Below are positions 17,938 to 28,695 of a stretch of DNA of 64,000 bases, piece after piece. The position numbers and the translations under genes are program-made. The stretch is from Gammaproteobacteria bacterium (GTDB taxonomy: Bacteria; Pseudomonadota; Gammaproteobacteria; UBA4575). The stretch covers positions 1 to 64,000 of the forward strand of contig JAPONM010000032.1 in NCBI GenBank assembly GCA_026713925.1. Reading direction: 5' to 3'. The notes beneath the pieces are model-generated. The model saw nothing but the letters and a program-made list of their open reading frames with translations, did not search any database and was not told the DNA's origin. The first letter of the stretch is position 1; each line of letters opens with the position of its first letter.

Positions 17938-18671
17938 AAAAGTGTCCAGCGACAGCGGTAGTATTCCTCCTGCTAGCTGCTCCCGGCTGGTCAGGTACTG
18001 GCGCCACTCTTCGGGCACAACACCTTCCTCCTCAATTTGAAGCTGTGTATGAAGTCCGAAAAGGAGACCTGCTTATTGGAAAAATGCAGCTTAGCCTGAG
18101 AAAAGAGGGTGACAAACTCGTATACAAGTCCAGAGCTTTCCCCGTAGGAATCGCTGCTGCAGTCATGGGCAACCAGGAAAAAACGTACCGGGCTTTACTA
18201 GAAAAAACAAAGGACCATTATCGAACTGTAGAGTTCAAACATGAAGTATCAGGAAGTGATAAAGGATATAGTGAACACTATACATTCGACTGGAACAGCC
18301 ATACTGCACATGTCAGATACAAAGACAGGAACAGTACCCTGAACATTCCACCGCACACATTTGACAGTTTCTCCGTGCAACTTTTATTGATGCGAGAGCC
18401 GGATTCGGAAGTAACCAGCTATACATACCCGGTGATTTCAAAAGGCCGTTTAAAAGACTACGAGTACAAGCTGGAGCTTGACCAGCCTATACAAACCAAG
18501 CTGGGCAATGTCACTGCACACAGATTCGTGCGTGAAAAAAACGATAAAAAGAGAACCAGATATACCGGGTGGTATTCCCAATCCCTGTACTACATCCCAG
18601 TCAGGTCCGAGAAGTCCAGAAATGGTAAAATTGAATATTCAGCGCAAATTACAGAAGTGACGTGGCTTTAG
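17934..18671 (+). CDS. DUF3108 exported protein
   Basis: The N-terminus MKKCPATAVVFLLLAAPGWS is a signal peptide, with cleavage probably after about residue 28. The mature part, predicted beta-rich, begins FEAVYEVRKGDLLIGKMQL, and carries the family pattern FKHEVSGSDKGYSEHYTFDW and HTFDSFSVQLLLMREP. It overlaps purN by four bases, the standard purM-purN-DUF3108 order of many gammaproteobacteria. The function is unknown; it is probably periplasmic. It converges with pmbA, leaving 13 bases between the two stops. Confidence 0.85.
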   Translation: MKKCPATAVVFLLLAAPGWSGTGATLRAQHLPPQFEAVYEVRKGDLLIGKMQLSLRKEGDKLVYKSRAFPVGIAAAVMGNQEKTYRALLEKTKDHYRTVEFKHEVSGSDKGYSEHYTFDWNSHTAHVRYKDRNSTLNIPPHTFDSFSVQLLLMREPDSEVTSYTYPVISKGRLKDYEYKLELDQPIQTKLGNVTAHRFVREKNDKKRTRYTGWYSQSLYYIPVRSEKSRNGKIEYSAQITEVTWL

Positions 18672-18684
18672 CACCTGGCTGCAG

Positions 18685-20022
18685 CTAGCTCCCTGCCACC
18701 ATCATATCGTCTACCAGCACCGATGGAGTAATAATAGACCCACGTCGGTCAACATCACAGCCGATTGCTATAATTTTTTGGAACATGCTTTTCAGGTTTC
18801 CAGCCACTGTAATTTCTTCAACAGGATACTGAATTGTGCCATTTTCAACCCAGTAGCCCACTGCACCTCGTGAATAATCACCTGTAACATTATTCACACC
18901 GAGCCCAATCAGCTCAGTAACCAGCAGACCACGCTGCATACCACTGATCAACTCTTCCAGGGTCTGCTGACCAGGGTGCAGAACCAGGTTATGTATACCT
19001 CCTGCATTCCCCGTAGTCTTCATACCCAGTTTCCGTGCAGAATAACTGCTTAGCACATATCCTTGGAGTATCCCGTCTGCAACGAGAGTACGAGGCTGTG
19101 TTGCAACGCCTTCCATGTCAAATGCGCTGCTGCCGAGGCCACCCTGCATATGTGGATCTTCGGTGATAGTCACCAGATCTGAAAAAACCTTTTTGTTCAA
19201 CTGGTCCAACAAAAAAGATGCCTGCCGATACAGTGCCCCTCCGGAAACCGCTGAAACAAAATGAGACAGTAATGACCGTGCCATGCTGGCTTCAAAAATT
19301 ACCGGTGTGGTCTGGGTTGTAATCTTTTTGGCACCCAACCGCCTGATGGTTCGTTGTGCTGCCTGTGCGCCGACATCCTGCGCAGACTGCAGGTCCTTCG
19401 GGTTACGTGAAGTCGTATACCAGTAGTCTCTTTGCATAGCGCCATTCTGTTCTGCAATGACTGCGCAAGAAAGGCTGTGGCGAGTTGATACATAACTGCC
19501 AACAAAACCATGGGTGTTGCCGTAGACATGCGTACCGCGGTTCGTACTGATACTCGCACCCTCCGAATTTGAAATTTCACTGAATTCCCGTGCCCTGTCT
19601 TCACACTCTACGGCAATTTCTACGGCTTCATCTGGAGCAAGCCCCCACGGACAATCAAGCCCCAAGTCCATAACTGAAGTTGCCATTCGGTCCGGATCTG
19701 CAAGCCCTGCACATTCATCCGCTTCAGTAAACTTTGCAATATTGCAGGCTGCTGTAACGGCCTCCCGAACTGCAGGTAGCTCAAAATCCGTAGTGCTTGA
19801 CGAGCCCTTCTTGGTATTTGCATAGACTGTTACCCCAAGTCTTCGATCATTGTGATTTTCCAGTGTCTCTACATCACCGAGACGTGCAGTTACCGACAGA
19901 CCATGTTCGACATCAATTGAAGCCTCAACACCTGTAGACCCCTGCTTTTTTGCCTCATCCAGGCAAAACTGAATTAAGCCTCGAAGCTTGTCTACAGTGT
20001 AAGGTGATTTCTGCAACTCCAT
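18685..20022 (-). CDS. pmbA: Metalloprotease-like protein PmbA/TldE
   Basis: PmbA (TldE) is the partner of TldD in a heterodimeric protease that matures modified peptides such as microcins and degrades CcdA. The 445-residue protein has family segments NDRRLGVTVYANTKKGSSST, RRLGAKKITTQTTPVIFEAS and VTGDYSRGAVGYWVENG, and lacks the HExxH site, as expected for this subunit. The ATG at 20022 overlaps the tldD stop by one base (TGATG). Confidence 0.95.
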   Translation of the reverse strand: MELQKSPYTVDKLRGLIQFCLDEAKKQGSTGVEASIDVEHGLSVTARLGDVETLENHNDRRLGVTVYANTKKGSSSTTDFELPAVREAVTAACNIAKFTEADECAGLADPDRMATSVMDLGLDCPWGLAPDEAVEIAVECEDRAREFSEISNSEGASISTNRGTHVYGNTHGFVGSYVSTRHSLSCAVIAEQNGAMQRDYWYTTSRNPKDLQSAQDVGAQAAQRTIRRLGAKKITTQTTPVIFEASMARSLLSHFVSAVSGGALYRQASFLLDQLNKKVFSDLVTITEDPHMQGGLGSSAFDMEGVATQPRTLVADGILQGYVLSSYSARKLGMKTTGNAGGIHNLVLHPGQQTLEELISGMQRGLLVTELIGLGVNNVTGDYSRGAVGYWVENGTIQYPVEEITVAGNLKSMFQKIIAIGCDVDRRGSIITPSVLVDDMMVAGS

Positions 20023-21479
20023 CAATTTGCTGTACCGCCTACTGTCAAACCATCAATGCGCAATGTAGGCTGCCCGACTCCAACTGGTACGCTTTGCCCT
20101 TCTTTCCCACAGGTCCCCACACCTGTGTCCAACTGTAAATCATTACCAACCATACTCACCCGTGTCAGCACATCAGGACCGTCACCAATCAGTGTCGCCC
20201 CTTTAACCGGCCTGGTCACCTTACCCTTTTCTATCAGATACGCTTCAGAAGCAGAAAACACAAACTTTCCGGAAGTGATATCCACTTGCCCGCCGCCAAA
20301 GTTCACGGCATAGAACCCGGAATCCACCGAACTGATAATTTCGCCCGGATCATACTCACCGGCAAGCATGTAGGTATTTGTCATGCGGGGCATGGGCAGA
20401 TGTGCATAGGATTCACGCCGACCATTGCCTGTAGAAACCGTATTGGACAATTTTGCATTCAGCCTGTCCTGCATGAAACCTTTGAGGGTACCATCTTCAA
20501 TAAGTACGGTGCATTGGGTGGCAGTGCCCTCGTCATCGATATTCAATGAACCTCGCCGATTTACCAAAGTGCCATCATCTACCACCGTAATCCCCTTGCT
20601 TGCCACACGGTCACCGACACGTCCACTGAATGCAGATGTCCCTTTATAGGTAAAGTCCCCTTCCAGGCCATGACCTACAGCCTCATGCAGTAATACTCCC
20701 GGCCAACCGGGACCGAGCACTACATTCATGCTACCTGCAGGTGCATCAACCGCTTCCAAGTTCAGTAATGCCATTCGCACGGCTTCACTCACATAGGAGT
20801 GTGCCCGGTCTTGCTGGGCAAAATAGTCATAGCCGACACGGCCGCCACCGCCTGCACTACCCTGCTCAAGTCGGCCAGCATGCTCCGCAATTACAGAGAC
20901 ATTCAGCCTTACCAGCGGACGCACATCAGCAGCAATCTGACCATCACTGCATGCAACCAGTATCATTTCATGACTGCCCGCCAAAGATACCATCACTTGC
21001 TTGATACGGGGATCCTGTTTGCGTGCCAGATCATCCAGCAGGCGTAGCATATCCACTTTCTCTGTTTCGCTGATAGAGTCAAGCGGATTGTCTGGCAGAT
21101 AAAGCTCATTACCCGTACAATACTTCCAGCTTTGCACGGACCCACCCTGTCCACCCCGTGCGATGGCACGTGCAGCCTTGCAGGACTCCAGCAGAGCAGG
21201 CAGTACAATTTCATCCGAATAGGCAAAACCGCTTTTTTCACCCTTGATGGCACGGATGCCCACACCCTGGCTCAGGTTGTAGCTCGCATCCTTGACTATA
21301 CTGTCCTCCAAAGACCAGACTTCCTGTTTGCGTAATTGGAAATAGATGTCTCCGGCATCCGCAGATGAATCCATCAAAATTGAAAAAGCCTGTGTCAAAT
21401 TTGTCTCATCCAGTCCGGATGGCGTCAGTATGGTTTCCCGAGCCAGTTCCAGCGGATTTTCCATATTTTCAGTTGTCAT
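20022..21479 (-). CDS. tldD: Metalloprotease TldD
   Basis: TldD is the catalytic subunit of the TldD/PmbA protease. The zinc motif [20 protein letters not shown] contains HExxxH, and the C-terminal segments [20 protein letters not shown] and [20 protein letters not shown] are typical. Length is 485. It is cotranscribed with rng, yhdP and the nitrilase upstream and pmbA downstream, with very short gaps. Confidence 0.96.
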   Translation of the reverse strand: MTTENMENPLELARETILTPSGLDETNLTQAFSILMDSSADAGDIYFQLRKQEVWSLEDSIVKDASYNLSQGVGIRAIKGEKSGFAYSDEIVLPALLESCKAARAIARGGQGGSVQSWKYCTGNELYLPDNPLDSISETEKVDMLRLLDDLARKQDPRIKQVMVSLAGSHEMILVACSDGQIAADVRPLVRLNVSVIAEHAGRLEQGSAGGGGRVGYDYFAQQDRAHSYVSEAVRMALLNLEAVDAPAGSMNVVLGPGWPGVLLHEAVGHGLEGDFTYKGTSAFSGRVGDRVASKGITVVDDGTLVNRRGSLNIDDEGTATQCTVLIEDGTLKGFMQDRLNAKLSNTVSTGNGRRESYAHLPMPRMTNTYMLAGEYDPGEIISSVDSGFYAVNFGGGQVDITSGKFVFSASEAYLIEKGKVTRPVKGATLIGDGPDVLTRVSMVGNDLQLDTGVGTCGKEGQSVPVGVGQPTLRIDGLTVGGTAN

Positions 21480-21491
21480 CGTGTTCAGACT

Positions 21492-22307
21492 TCATGTTAA
21501 TCGTCGATGTTGTACGCAGGGAAATGTTTTCCTGCGAGTCTCAAGATAATCCAGATCGATACTGCCGACCGCCATGCCCGCACCATGCCCGACACGATCC
21601 AAGATCACGCCCCATGGATCAACGACCATGCTGTTGCCATAAGTAGCACGTCCGCTGACATGATAACCACCTTGCGCAGATGCGATCACGTACATTACAT
21701 TTTCTATTGCACGTGCACGGATGAGACTTTCCCAGTGTGCCTGACCCGTCGCAGCGGTAAATGCAGCAGGCAATACTGCGACCTGCGCACCTAAATCCAG
21801 CATTTTCCTGAATAACTCAGGGAAACGCAGATCATAACAGACTGCCAAACCAATTTTCCCGAAAGGTGAATCCAGTACTTGCACAACCGCCTCACCGAAT
21901 TCGATGGTTTCGGATTCAATATAGCTTTCGCCAGCATCCACAAGGTTTACATCAAACAGATGTATTTTGTCATATCGTGCTACACACTTGCCATGATCGT
22001 CATATACCAGACATGCAGCAAGTATTTTTTTGGGATCCTGACATTCAAGAGGAACTGTTCCCCCTACAAGCCATATTTTATGCTGTCTTGACTGTTCTGC
22101 CAGGAAATTCTGTATGACTCCGCACCCTTCCGGCTCACGGACTGCAACTTTATCCTGCTCCCTAACACCCATGATGGCGAAGTTTTCCGGCAGCACAACC
22201 AGACCCGCACCGGCATCTACCGCCTGTCTGATCCAACGACTTGCCTCATGCAGGTTAGCTTCGACATTCGGACCTGAGGCCATTTGTATGGCTGCAGCTT
22301 TTAACAT
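21492..22307 (-). CDS. Carbon-nitrogen hydrolase, NIT2-like
   Basis: The nitrilase-superfamily triad is visible: Glu in VVLPENFAIMG, Lys in VARYDKIHLFDVN, Cys in GLAVCYDLRFPELFRKM. The start at 22307 (MLKAAAIQMASGPNVEANLH) fits the family; the frame extends to 22373. The position between yhdP and tldD is the common one for this gene. Relatives hydrolyse deaminated glutathione or omega-amides; this product has 271 residues. Confidence 0.92.
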   Translation of the reverse strand: MLKAAAIQMASGPNVEANLHEASRWIRQAVDAGAGLVVLPENFAIMGVREQDKVAVREPEGCGVIQNFLAEQSRQHKIWLVGGTVPLECQDPKKILAACLVYDDHGKCVARYDKIHLFDVNLVDAGESYIESETIEFGEAVVQVLDSPFGKIGLAVCYDLRFPELFRKMLDLGAQVAVLPAAFTAATGQAHWESLIRARAIENVMYVIASAQGGYHVSGRATYGNSMVVDPWGVILDRVGHGAGMAVGSIDLDYLETRRKTFPCVQHRRLT

Positions 22308-22431
22308 TGTACAACACCGAAATTTATTAAATGGATGTTCTGTAATGCAGACACCCATCATGAAGGCTTTCAAAACTGAAATTCATACCTGGCTGCTCGG
22401 ATTTTATCCCTGCACTCGAATGCTCACTGGA

Positions 22432-25400
22432 TTACGGAGAAGCGGTTGCAGATTCTTCCCCGGATGAACCTGATGCTGGACCCTGTAAGGAAGGTTCCGT
22501 CTCTGCAGCTTTTTGTGCAACGGGTTCAATCTTCGGATCGTCCCAGCTTCCTGTCATGTGATATTGCACCTCGACGACCTTGTCCACATCAATCCCGATC
22601 TTTTCAGCGATCTTCCCCAGGACATAAATACCCCCCACTCCAGCAGGCCCCATAGATATTCCGAGCCATGGCAACCCCCCACTGACATGTGGCGTCACAG
22701 TTATCAGCTGATCATAATCCTTATCTACTATCCCTGTCCGACCTTCAATTTCTATATCTGCGGTTGGACCCTTGATGCGCAGGTCCTCAGTAGTCAGGTT
22801 ACCATCCCTGAAAGCCAGGTTGCCACGAATCTTATCAAACACATAGCCTTCAGAGAAGAAGTCAGAAAAATCCAGGGAAAGCCTCCTGGAAATTACACTT
22901 ATATTAAGTAAGCCAATTAATCGACCAGCCCCAGGTTCAACGGACACTATCTCTCCATCCTTGAGCCTGAGATTTGCAGTGCCCGCAAAGGAATCAAGAG
23001 AAAATTGATATGGTGCACCAGGCCAATGGATTTTGGAAGAAATAACGCCTTCCCCTTTTTTCATCTCCGTTTCGAACCCAAGTCCTTCCAATGAGTCACG
23101 CAGGTCCTGTGTTACAAGTACAATATCTAACTCCGTACTCTGGACACTGTTCGCATCAACGTTCCAGGCCCCGCTTGCAACAATTTCCAAACTGTTCCCT
23201 TCCCCGGACATGGAATCAATGATCATCCCCTGAGGAGAAGGCTCGGTTTTCAAGATGACATTATTTACAGGGAGATCGCCCAGTTCAAACCGCCTGACAT
23301 GCACATCCAGTGCTGGTAAATTTCGAGGGTCCACAGAGATGGAAACTTCTTCCTCGGGCTTGTCAAACCGGAAATGGTCCAGCCTGGCTGTAACAATCCT
23401 GTCCGACTCTGGAGTCTGCGGGTAGTGGAATTCTCCACTGAATGTTTGCGACCGGATTCTACCAGACCATGCTTGCACATCCTTCTCAAGGATGAATCTT
23501 GCCTCCCGGAACGCTATACCAAAAACGGAAATCTCATTAGCCTGAATATCAACTGCCTGCAGTGCCAGGGAATCCATTCCAGTATTCGACTTAAACGTGT
23601 CCAGCCACCCTGTCATGTCCAGGCGATCAAAATTTCCAGATACTGTTACCCCCTCTTGAAGCGAGTCAAACTGGCCATTGCCGGTCCTGACCTCCAAAGC
23701 AGAAATCTGCTTGCTGTCAGGGTCCAGCTGTGCCTGTACAAAAATCCTGTCTTCAAACCTGGCAACCAGCGGGTGAGTCACTCCCGATTGATACCGGGTA
23801 TGTATATTCAAAGCCGAGGGTACGCCCGAATCCTTGTTTAAAGGCTCAGGTAAGGTAAAAGACGTGCCGGTAAGATCACTGTCAATGTTGATCTCCAGCG
23901 ACCCGTCAGCATCATGCCTTCCGAGCTGCGGCAAACTGACAGTCGCCGAAAGGAGGGCTTTTCCGCGTATGTATTCCGCAGCCTGGAAATGGTTTGCAGC
24001 CATCCAGGAGTCAATATCAAAATCACCTCCAATTTGCAGGCCAGTGCGTCCGTTTTCCAACAATTCAGCTTCGATACCAAATGTCGACCCGTACAACTCA
24101 GCACGAAGTCCTTTGCCTTCAACACCCTGACGACTAAAATTCAATTTGCCATTCACATTGGTAAAAGGAAGAGAGAGCTGGGTAACCATCAGGTCTGTGC
24201 CACGGAATTCTATCGTTCCATCCACGTGCCTTTCTTTCTCCAGCTTTCTGGTGAGGGTCATAACAATATTCAGGTCCAGGCCTACATCCCCTGCCACTGA
24301 GATATGCCTGGGTATCTGGCTGTCCAGCGGTATTAGTGTGGACTGCTTTAAAAAATCCAAAATATCATTTGCGGGCCCGCTGCTGTTGCTATGAATAACC
24401 AGCCTGGGCAACCTGATGTCATCAATCGAAGCAGTAAAGCCGTGGAAATCTGAATTCAAGATCTCTCCCATACTGCCCTGTACATTCAGCTGCTTATCCC
24501 TGATTTCCAGACTTGCAGAAGCATTGCGAATGCCCGGCCATGACTTACGGTAGTCCAGGGAAGCGTCTTCTATCCCTGCATATACCTCAAACCTTTCTGT
24601 TTCACCTCCGAACGAAAACCGCCCCGGGTCCCCATTGAACAAAAGTCTGGCATGACTCAACACCCCGTCTTTTACAGCTTCACGAAACCAGTGCACCAGC
24701 TTCTGGTTCATTTTCTTATAGGGTAACCATGATTTCAGGGCTGCTATCCGCGCTTGCGGTATTTCGGCCTGCAGGTCAGCATAGGATTTTTCATGGCCTA
24801 ACTGGACGATGCCCTGCAAGTTTGCATGCATACCATCGGCTACAAGTGAAATATTTTCCAGGCCGGCCACAAAACTATGGTCCAAAATCTTCCATTTGAT
24901 TTGTCCTGTAATCTTATGATCCGGAAACGCATCGTCTGCCACGTGATGCACGTGAATTTTCGCAGCAGGTGAATCGAGTGAAAACCTGCCTTGAAGATGA
25001 TTGCCAACTACCTCGCCAGACAAAGATGATGCCTCGAATGCATAGACAGGTGCAGAAACTGCTATGTTTTGCAGGGAAGCCTTGTACGCGTACTTGGCGA
25101 CCTGCTTGTCATGCCAGCGGGTTAAGAGCTGCACATTACTGAGTTCACCACGAATCTGTACATCCGGCCAAATTCTTTGCAGGTGTCCTGAAAAAACCGG
25201 AAAATGCTGAAGTGTTGCCAGCAGATCGACCAAATTGACATACTCCAGTGCTGCACTGACCGTGAACGCCTCGGAATTACATTGAATACACTTAATTTCA
25301 TAATTTTCCCCGGCCCATTTCCGGTTTGCAGTCCGAATATCACTGTCTATCAGGGCCAAATGCCAGCTGTCACCTGATCCCTGCATCTTAAACCGTGTGT

Positions 25401-26307
25401 CCAGTGCGATAACTTCTTGGCCAACCTCGCCGACCTGATTCTCAAGATCACGATACTCAAGATCACGAACAACCAGCCGCCCGTGAAGTAACGTCTCCTG
25501 AGCAGACTTCAAGCTACCCCAGACCTCGAAATCAGAGCGCCCGCCACGAACTCCCACCTGTAACATTGGGAAAACATTGCCCAGAAGCTCAAGATTGACA
25601 TTTTCACCTTTTGCATACACGGCTCCCTTGATGCTTTTCAATTCCTGATCAAGGTTTTCCACATCGAAAGCTAGCACGAGTGCATTGCCCAACGAATCGG
25701 GCAACAAGAATTTGGACGCAACCCTGAGCTTACCTTCATGGAAAATGAGCATGATATCCGCACGTTCAAGGAAGTATTCCAAACTCAGAATCTCGTCTTT
25801 GATTGCAACCGTGCTCCCCGACAAGCTGATGCGTATGTCACGTGCTGTATCGGAATTTGTCCTGGTGGCAACCTGGTCACTGATATCTATGCCATTCAAA
25901 ATTATTCTCTTGTCCCCGGTTCGCAGGACTTCCAGATTGCCACCGGTCAATTGCAGTTCCCGGATGGCAAATTCTCTGTCCATCAGGCTCCTGTACGGAT
26001 CAATCGAGACAAAAGCTTTCTCTGCATACAAGAGCTGTTTTTTTCTTGTGTCATCAGAATACACAGACAAACCATGTACTGTGACAAGTGGTACATAGCC
26101 ATTCCAGTCGATACGAATCATCCTGATTTGTACGGGTTTGCCCACAATGGACGAAATGCTTTGCTGGATAGCAGGAAGATAGTTTTGATGCAGGGAAGGG
26201 TTCACGCGGATAACACTGCTTGCTACAGCTACTAATACCAGAACACCTGCAACAGTGTATCCGCCAGCGAGTAACAATCTGCGCCACATGTGATTATCTG
26301 CCTTCAC
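22432..26307 (-). CDS. yhdP: YhdP AsmA-like envelope protein
   Basis: The 1291-residue product has one N-terminal membrane span (LLLAGGYTVAGVLVLVAVAS), then a very long, beta-rich periplasmic part ending in a family domain with KIHWPGAPYQFSLDSFAGTA and LPWLGISMGPAGVGGIYVLG. These large AsmA-like proteins are described as moving phospholipid between the two membranes. The C-terminal 25 residues are low-complexity (Ser, Glu, Ala). A GTG at 26307 overlaps the rng stop; an ATG six codons later (26289) is an alternative start. Confidence 0.93.
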   Translation of the reverse strand: MKADNHMWRRLLLAGGYTVAGVLVLVAVASSVIRVNPSLHQNYLPAIQQSISSIVGKPVQIRMIRIDWNGYVPLVTVHGLSVYSDDTRKKQLLYAEKAFVSIDPYRSLMDREFAIRELQLTGGNLEVLRTGDKRIILNGIDISDQVATRTNSDTARDIRISLSGSTVAIKDEILSLEYFLERADIMLIFHEGKLRVASKFLLPDSLGNALVLAFDVENLDQELKSIKGAVYAKGENVNLELLGNVFPMLQVGVRGGRSDFEVWGSLKSAQETLLHGRLVVRDLEYRDLENQVGEVGQEVIALDTRFKMQGSGDSWHLALIDSDIRTANRKWAGENYEIKCIQCNSEAFTVSAALEYVNLVDLLATLQHFPVFSGHLQRIWPDVQIRGELSNVQLLTRWHDKQVAKYAYKASLQNIAVSAPVYAFEASSLSGEVVGNHLQGRFSLDSPAAKIHVHHVADDAFPDHKITGQIKWKILDHSFVAGLENISLVADGMHANLQGIVQLGHEKSYADLQAEIPQARIAALKSWLPYKKMNQKLVHWFREAVKDGVLSHARLLFNGDPGRFSFGGETERFEVYAGIEDASLDYRKSWPGIRNASASLEIRDKQLNVQGSMGEILNSDFHGFTASIDDIRLPRLVIHSNSSGPANDILDFLKQSTLIPLDSQIPRHISVAGDVGLDLNIVMTLTRKLEKERHVDGTIEFRGTDLMVTQLSLPFTNVNGKLNFSRQGVEGKGLRAELYGSTFGIEAELLENGRTGLQIGGDFDIDSWMAANHFQAAEYIRGKALLSATVSLPQLGRHDADGSLEINIDSDLTGTSFTLPEPLNKDSGVPSALNIHTRYQSGVTHPLVARFEDRIFVQAQLDPDSKQISALEVRTGNGQFDSLQEGVTVSGNFDRLDMTGWLDTFKSNTGMDSLALQAVDIQANEISVFGIAFREARFILEKDVQAWSGRIRSQTFSGEFHYPQTPESDRIVTARLDHFRFDKPEEEVSISVDPRNLPALDVHVRRFELGDLPVNNVILKTEPSPQGMIIDSMSGEGNSLEIVASGAWNVDANSVQSTELDIVLVTQDLRDSLEGLGFETEMKKGEGVISSKIHWPGAPYQFSLDSFAGTANLRLKDGEIVSVEPGAGRLIGLLNISVISRRLSLDFSDFFSEGYVFDKIRGNLAFRDGNLTTEDLRIKGPTADIEIEGRTGIVDKDYDQLITVTPHVSGGLPWLGISMGPAGVGGIYVLGKIAEKIGIDVDKVVEVQYHMTGSWDDPKIEPVAQKAAETEPSLQGPASGSSGEESATASP

Positions 26308-27815
26308 AGAGGCACTACATCAAACTGTTCCTGCGAATACAACGATTCAACCTGCAGTTTGATAGTTTTGCCTATGTAGTCTTCCAGTTCAGCCAGACTG
26401 GTAGATTCCTCGTCCAGCAAAAGGTCTACTACAGGTTGAGATGCCAAAACCAGAAGTTCGTTCGTCTCATACTGAAGTGCTTCACGCATGATCTCACGAA
26501 ACAATTCAAAACATACAGTTTCAGCAGTCTTGATATAGCCGCGCCCCGCACAGTTAAAACAGGGTTCACACAAGATATGCTCCAAGCTCTCACGTGTACG
26601 CTTGCGTGTCATTTCAACCAGACCCAAGGGTGATACATCACAGACCTGACTTCTGGCCCGGTCCTTACCAAGGGATTTTTCAAATATTCGCATAACCTGG
26701 CGTTTATGTTCCTCATCCTCCATGTCAATGAAATCTATAATGATAATACCGCCAAGATTACGCAGTCGTAGCTGGCGAGCAATGGCCTGCGCCGCCTCCA
26801 GGTTGGTTTTGTAGATCGTCTCTTCCAGATTCCGGTGACCAACAAAGCCGCCTGTATTGACGTCAATGGTAGTCATCGCCTCGGTTTGGTCAAAGATCAG
26901 ATGGCCACCTGATTTGAGTGTCACTTTCCTTTGCAAGGATTTCTGCAGTTCGTCTTCAATTGAATAAAGATCAAATATAGGTCGGCTGCCAGGGTAGTGC
27001 ATAATGCGATCAGCAATTTCCGGTACAAGCTTTGCAGAAAACTCCTTTACGGTCTCGTATGTAAAACGTGAATCAACCCTGACTATTTCAACGTCTTCGA
27101 TTGAAAGATCTCGCAACACGCGAACTGCGAGCGGCAAATCTGAATACACCTGATCTACTGACGACACACGAATAACTTTTTCCACGATCGTATCCCAGAG
27201 ACTCAGCAGAAACTTCAAGTCCCTTTTCAGGTCTGCTTCGTCCACACCTTCTGCAGCAGTTCTCAGAATACAGCCACAGTTGGCACTCGAATCATCAAGC
27301 AGACTTTTTGTAAGTTCCGTCAACCGCGTACGTTCCAGCTGGTCATCAATACGTGACGATAACCGTACATCGTTCGAGTATGGCAGCAATACCATGTACC
27401 GAGAGGGGACAGTAATACTGGTCGTAAGACGCGCACCTTTGGTACCCAGTTGATCCTTAACGACCTGAACGAGTAGTTGTTGTCCTTCATGCAGCAAATT
27501 CGTAATAGATTCGCCATGTGGCTGTACAGTGTTTTCACCCGGCACTGGCCCAGACGACACGATTTGCCTGGTCCGTGAACTTTTAGGCAGATAAGCGACA
27601 TCGGAACTGTGGATGAATGCAGCTTTGGGCAAGCCGATATCAACAAATGCCGCATCCATGCCCGGCATGACCTTGCTCACACAGCCTTTGAATATGTTTC
27701 CGACCAGACCCTGCTTGGCCAGGCGCTCGATCTGCACTTCCTGCAACATACCATTTTCAACGATTGCAACCCTCGTCTCTCGAGGTGTGACATTGATCAG
27801 TATTTCTTCACTCAT
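26304..27815 (-). CDS. rng: Ribonuclease G
   Basis: RNase G trims the 5' end of 16S rRNA and decays some mRNAs. The S1 domain is at the N-terminus (GNIFKGCVSKVMPGMDAAFV), the catalytic Mg site appears in TTIDVNTGGFVGHRN and IIIIDFIDMEDEEHKRQVMR, and the zinc link is CEPCFNCAGRGYIKT. The C-terminal RNase E scaffold is absent, as in RNase G. MSEEILINVTPRETRVAIVE at 27815 matches family N-termini; an ATG at 27833 would add six residues. Confidence 0.96.
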   Translation of the reverse strand: MSEEILINVTPRETRVAIVENGMLQEVQIERLAKQGLVGNIFKGCVSKVMPGMDAAFVDIGLPKAAFIHSSDVAYLPKSSRTRQIVSSGPVPGENTVQPHGESITNLLHEGQQLLVQVVKDQLGTKGARLTTSITVPSRYMVLLPYSNDVRLSSRIDDQLERTRLTELTKSLLDDSSANCGCILRTAAEGVDEADLKRDLKFLLSLWDTIVEKVIRVSSVDQVYSDLPLAVRVLRDLSIEDVEIVRVDSRFTYETVKEFSAKLVPEIADRIMHYPGSRPIFDLYSIEDELQKSLQRKVTLKSGGHLIFDQTEAMTTIDVNTGGFVGHRNLEETIYKTNLEAAQAIARQLRLRNLGGIIIIDFIDMEDEEHKRQVMRIFEKSLGKDRARSQVCDVSPLGLVEMTRKRTRESLEHILCEPCFNCAGRGYIKTAETVCFELFREIMREALQYETNELLVLASQPVVDLLLDEESTSLAELEDYIGKTIKLQVESLYSQEQFDVVPL

Positions 27816-27833
27816 GGCCAATATTTCAGGCAT

Positions 27834-27959
27834 TTACCTGCTGGCCACATGTGCCGCCTGCTGCGACAGGTGTTAACAAGAACATGCGATATCCTAAGCA
27901 CTGGCTTTTCCCTTGTCGTGCATGAATTCAAGTTCTAGGGTATTCAGTACTGTTTCTGT
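27834..27959 (-). pseudogene. Possible rsfS remnant between nadD and rng
   Basis: rsfS usually follows nadD. Here one frame of the gap reads TETVLNTLE...DKGKASA, stop, DIACSC, stop, HLSQQAAHVASR, stop. This resembles the early part of RsfS (a helix ending in LNALED, then VKGKTSVTDYM, then TSSRHV...A), with a small deletion and two internal stops. The similarity is short and could be chance. No intact rsfS is in the window. Confidence 0.25.
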
Positions 27960-27967
27960 TGTACTGC

Positions 27968-28609
27968 TTATGCTGCGGCCTGGTGATACAGGTCATGCCT
28001 GCGGATATAATCCCATACGTTACCCGGCAGCAGGTATCTGGGTTGTTTCCCTTTTGCTATGCATCGGCGAATCGCAGTGGATGAAATTTCTATTTCCTCT
28101 TCATTACTGAGAAATATGTGTCCGCCAGGTGACTCGTAGACTGCCATGATTTTGTCCGTACTATATCGTTTAAATAGTTCATGCTCACAACCCTGCCTGG
28201 CAAGCCTGTATCCGGGTCGCCGCAACAGCATGATATGACAAATTGACAGGATTGCGTCATATTTGTGCCACGTACAGAAATTCAAAAATGCATCAATACC
28301 CAATATCAATACCAGTGTACACGCTGCCCCGGATTCTTCACGAATTTCCTTCAGGGTGTCCACCATGTACGATGGCCCAGACCGTCTCAGCTCACGATCA
28401 TCAACCTTCAGTTTTGAATTCGCATGCGTAACCATGTTCAGCATATGCAGTCGATGTTTTGCATCGACACAGATGGCACGCTTGTGAGGAGGCTTTCGAC
28501 AGGGCACAAACCGAATTTGTTCGAAATCAAAATGTTCCAGTAGTGCCAGTACCAGCTTGATATGTCCAAAGTGAACCGGATCAAAAGTGCCGCCAAATAT
28601 GCCTAACAC
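27968..28609 (-). CDS. nadD: Nicotinate-nucleotide adenylyltransferase NadD
   Basis: NadD adenylates nicotinate mononucleotide on the way to NAD. The nucleotidyltransferase motif GIFGGTFDPVHFGHIKLVLA and FVPCRKPPHKR are at the N-terminus, and the EIEISSTAIRRCIAKGKQPR segment holds the ISSTxIR motif. Length is 213. The start is a GTG preceded by AGGGTAGG. It lies downstream of proA and holA in the leuS-lptE-holA group. Confidence 0.96.
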   Translation of the reverse strand: MLGIFGGTFDPVHFGHIKLVLALLEHFDFEQIRFVPCRKPPHKRAICVDAKHRLHMLNMVTHANSKLKVDDRELRRSGPSYMVDTLKEIREESGAACTLVLILGIDAFLNFCTWHKYDAILSICHIMLLRRPGYRLARQGCEHELFKRYSTDKIMAVYESPGGHIFLSNEEEIEISSTAIRRCIAKGKQPRYLLPGNVWDYIRRHDLYHQAAA

Positions 28610-28695
28610 ACCCCTACCCTGATCGATCAGACCAAGACTGAATCATCTGTACTGACCCCAGTCCAAATATACCTGAAAGCCTTAAGGCGGTATCA

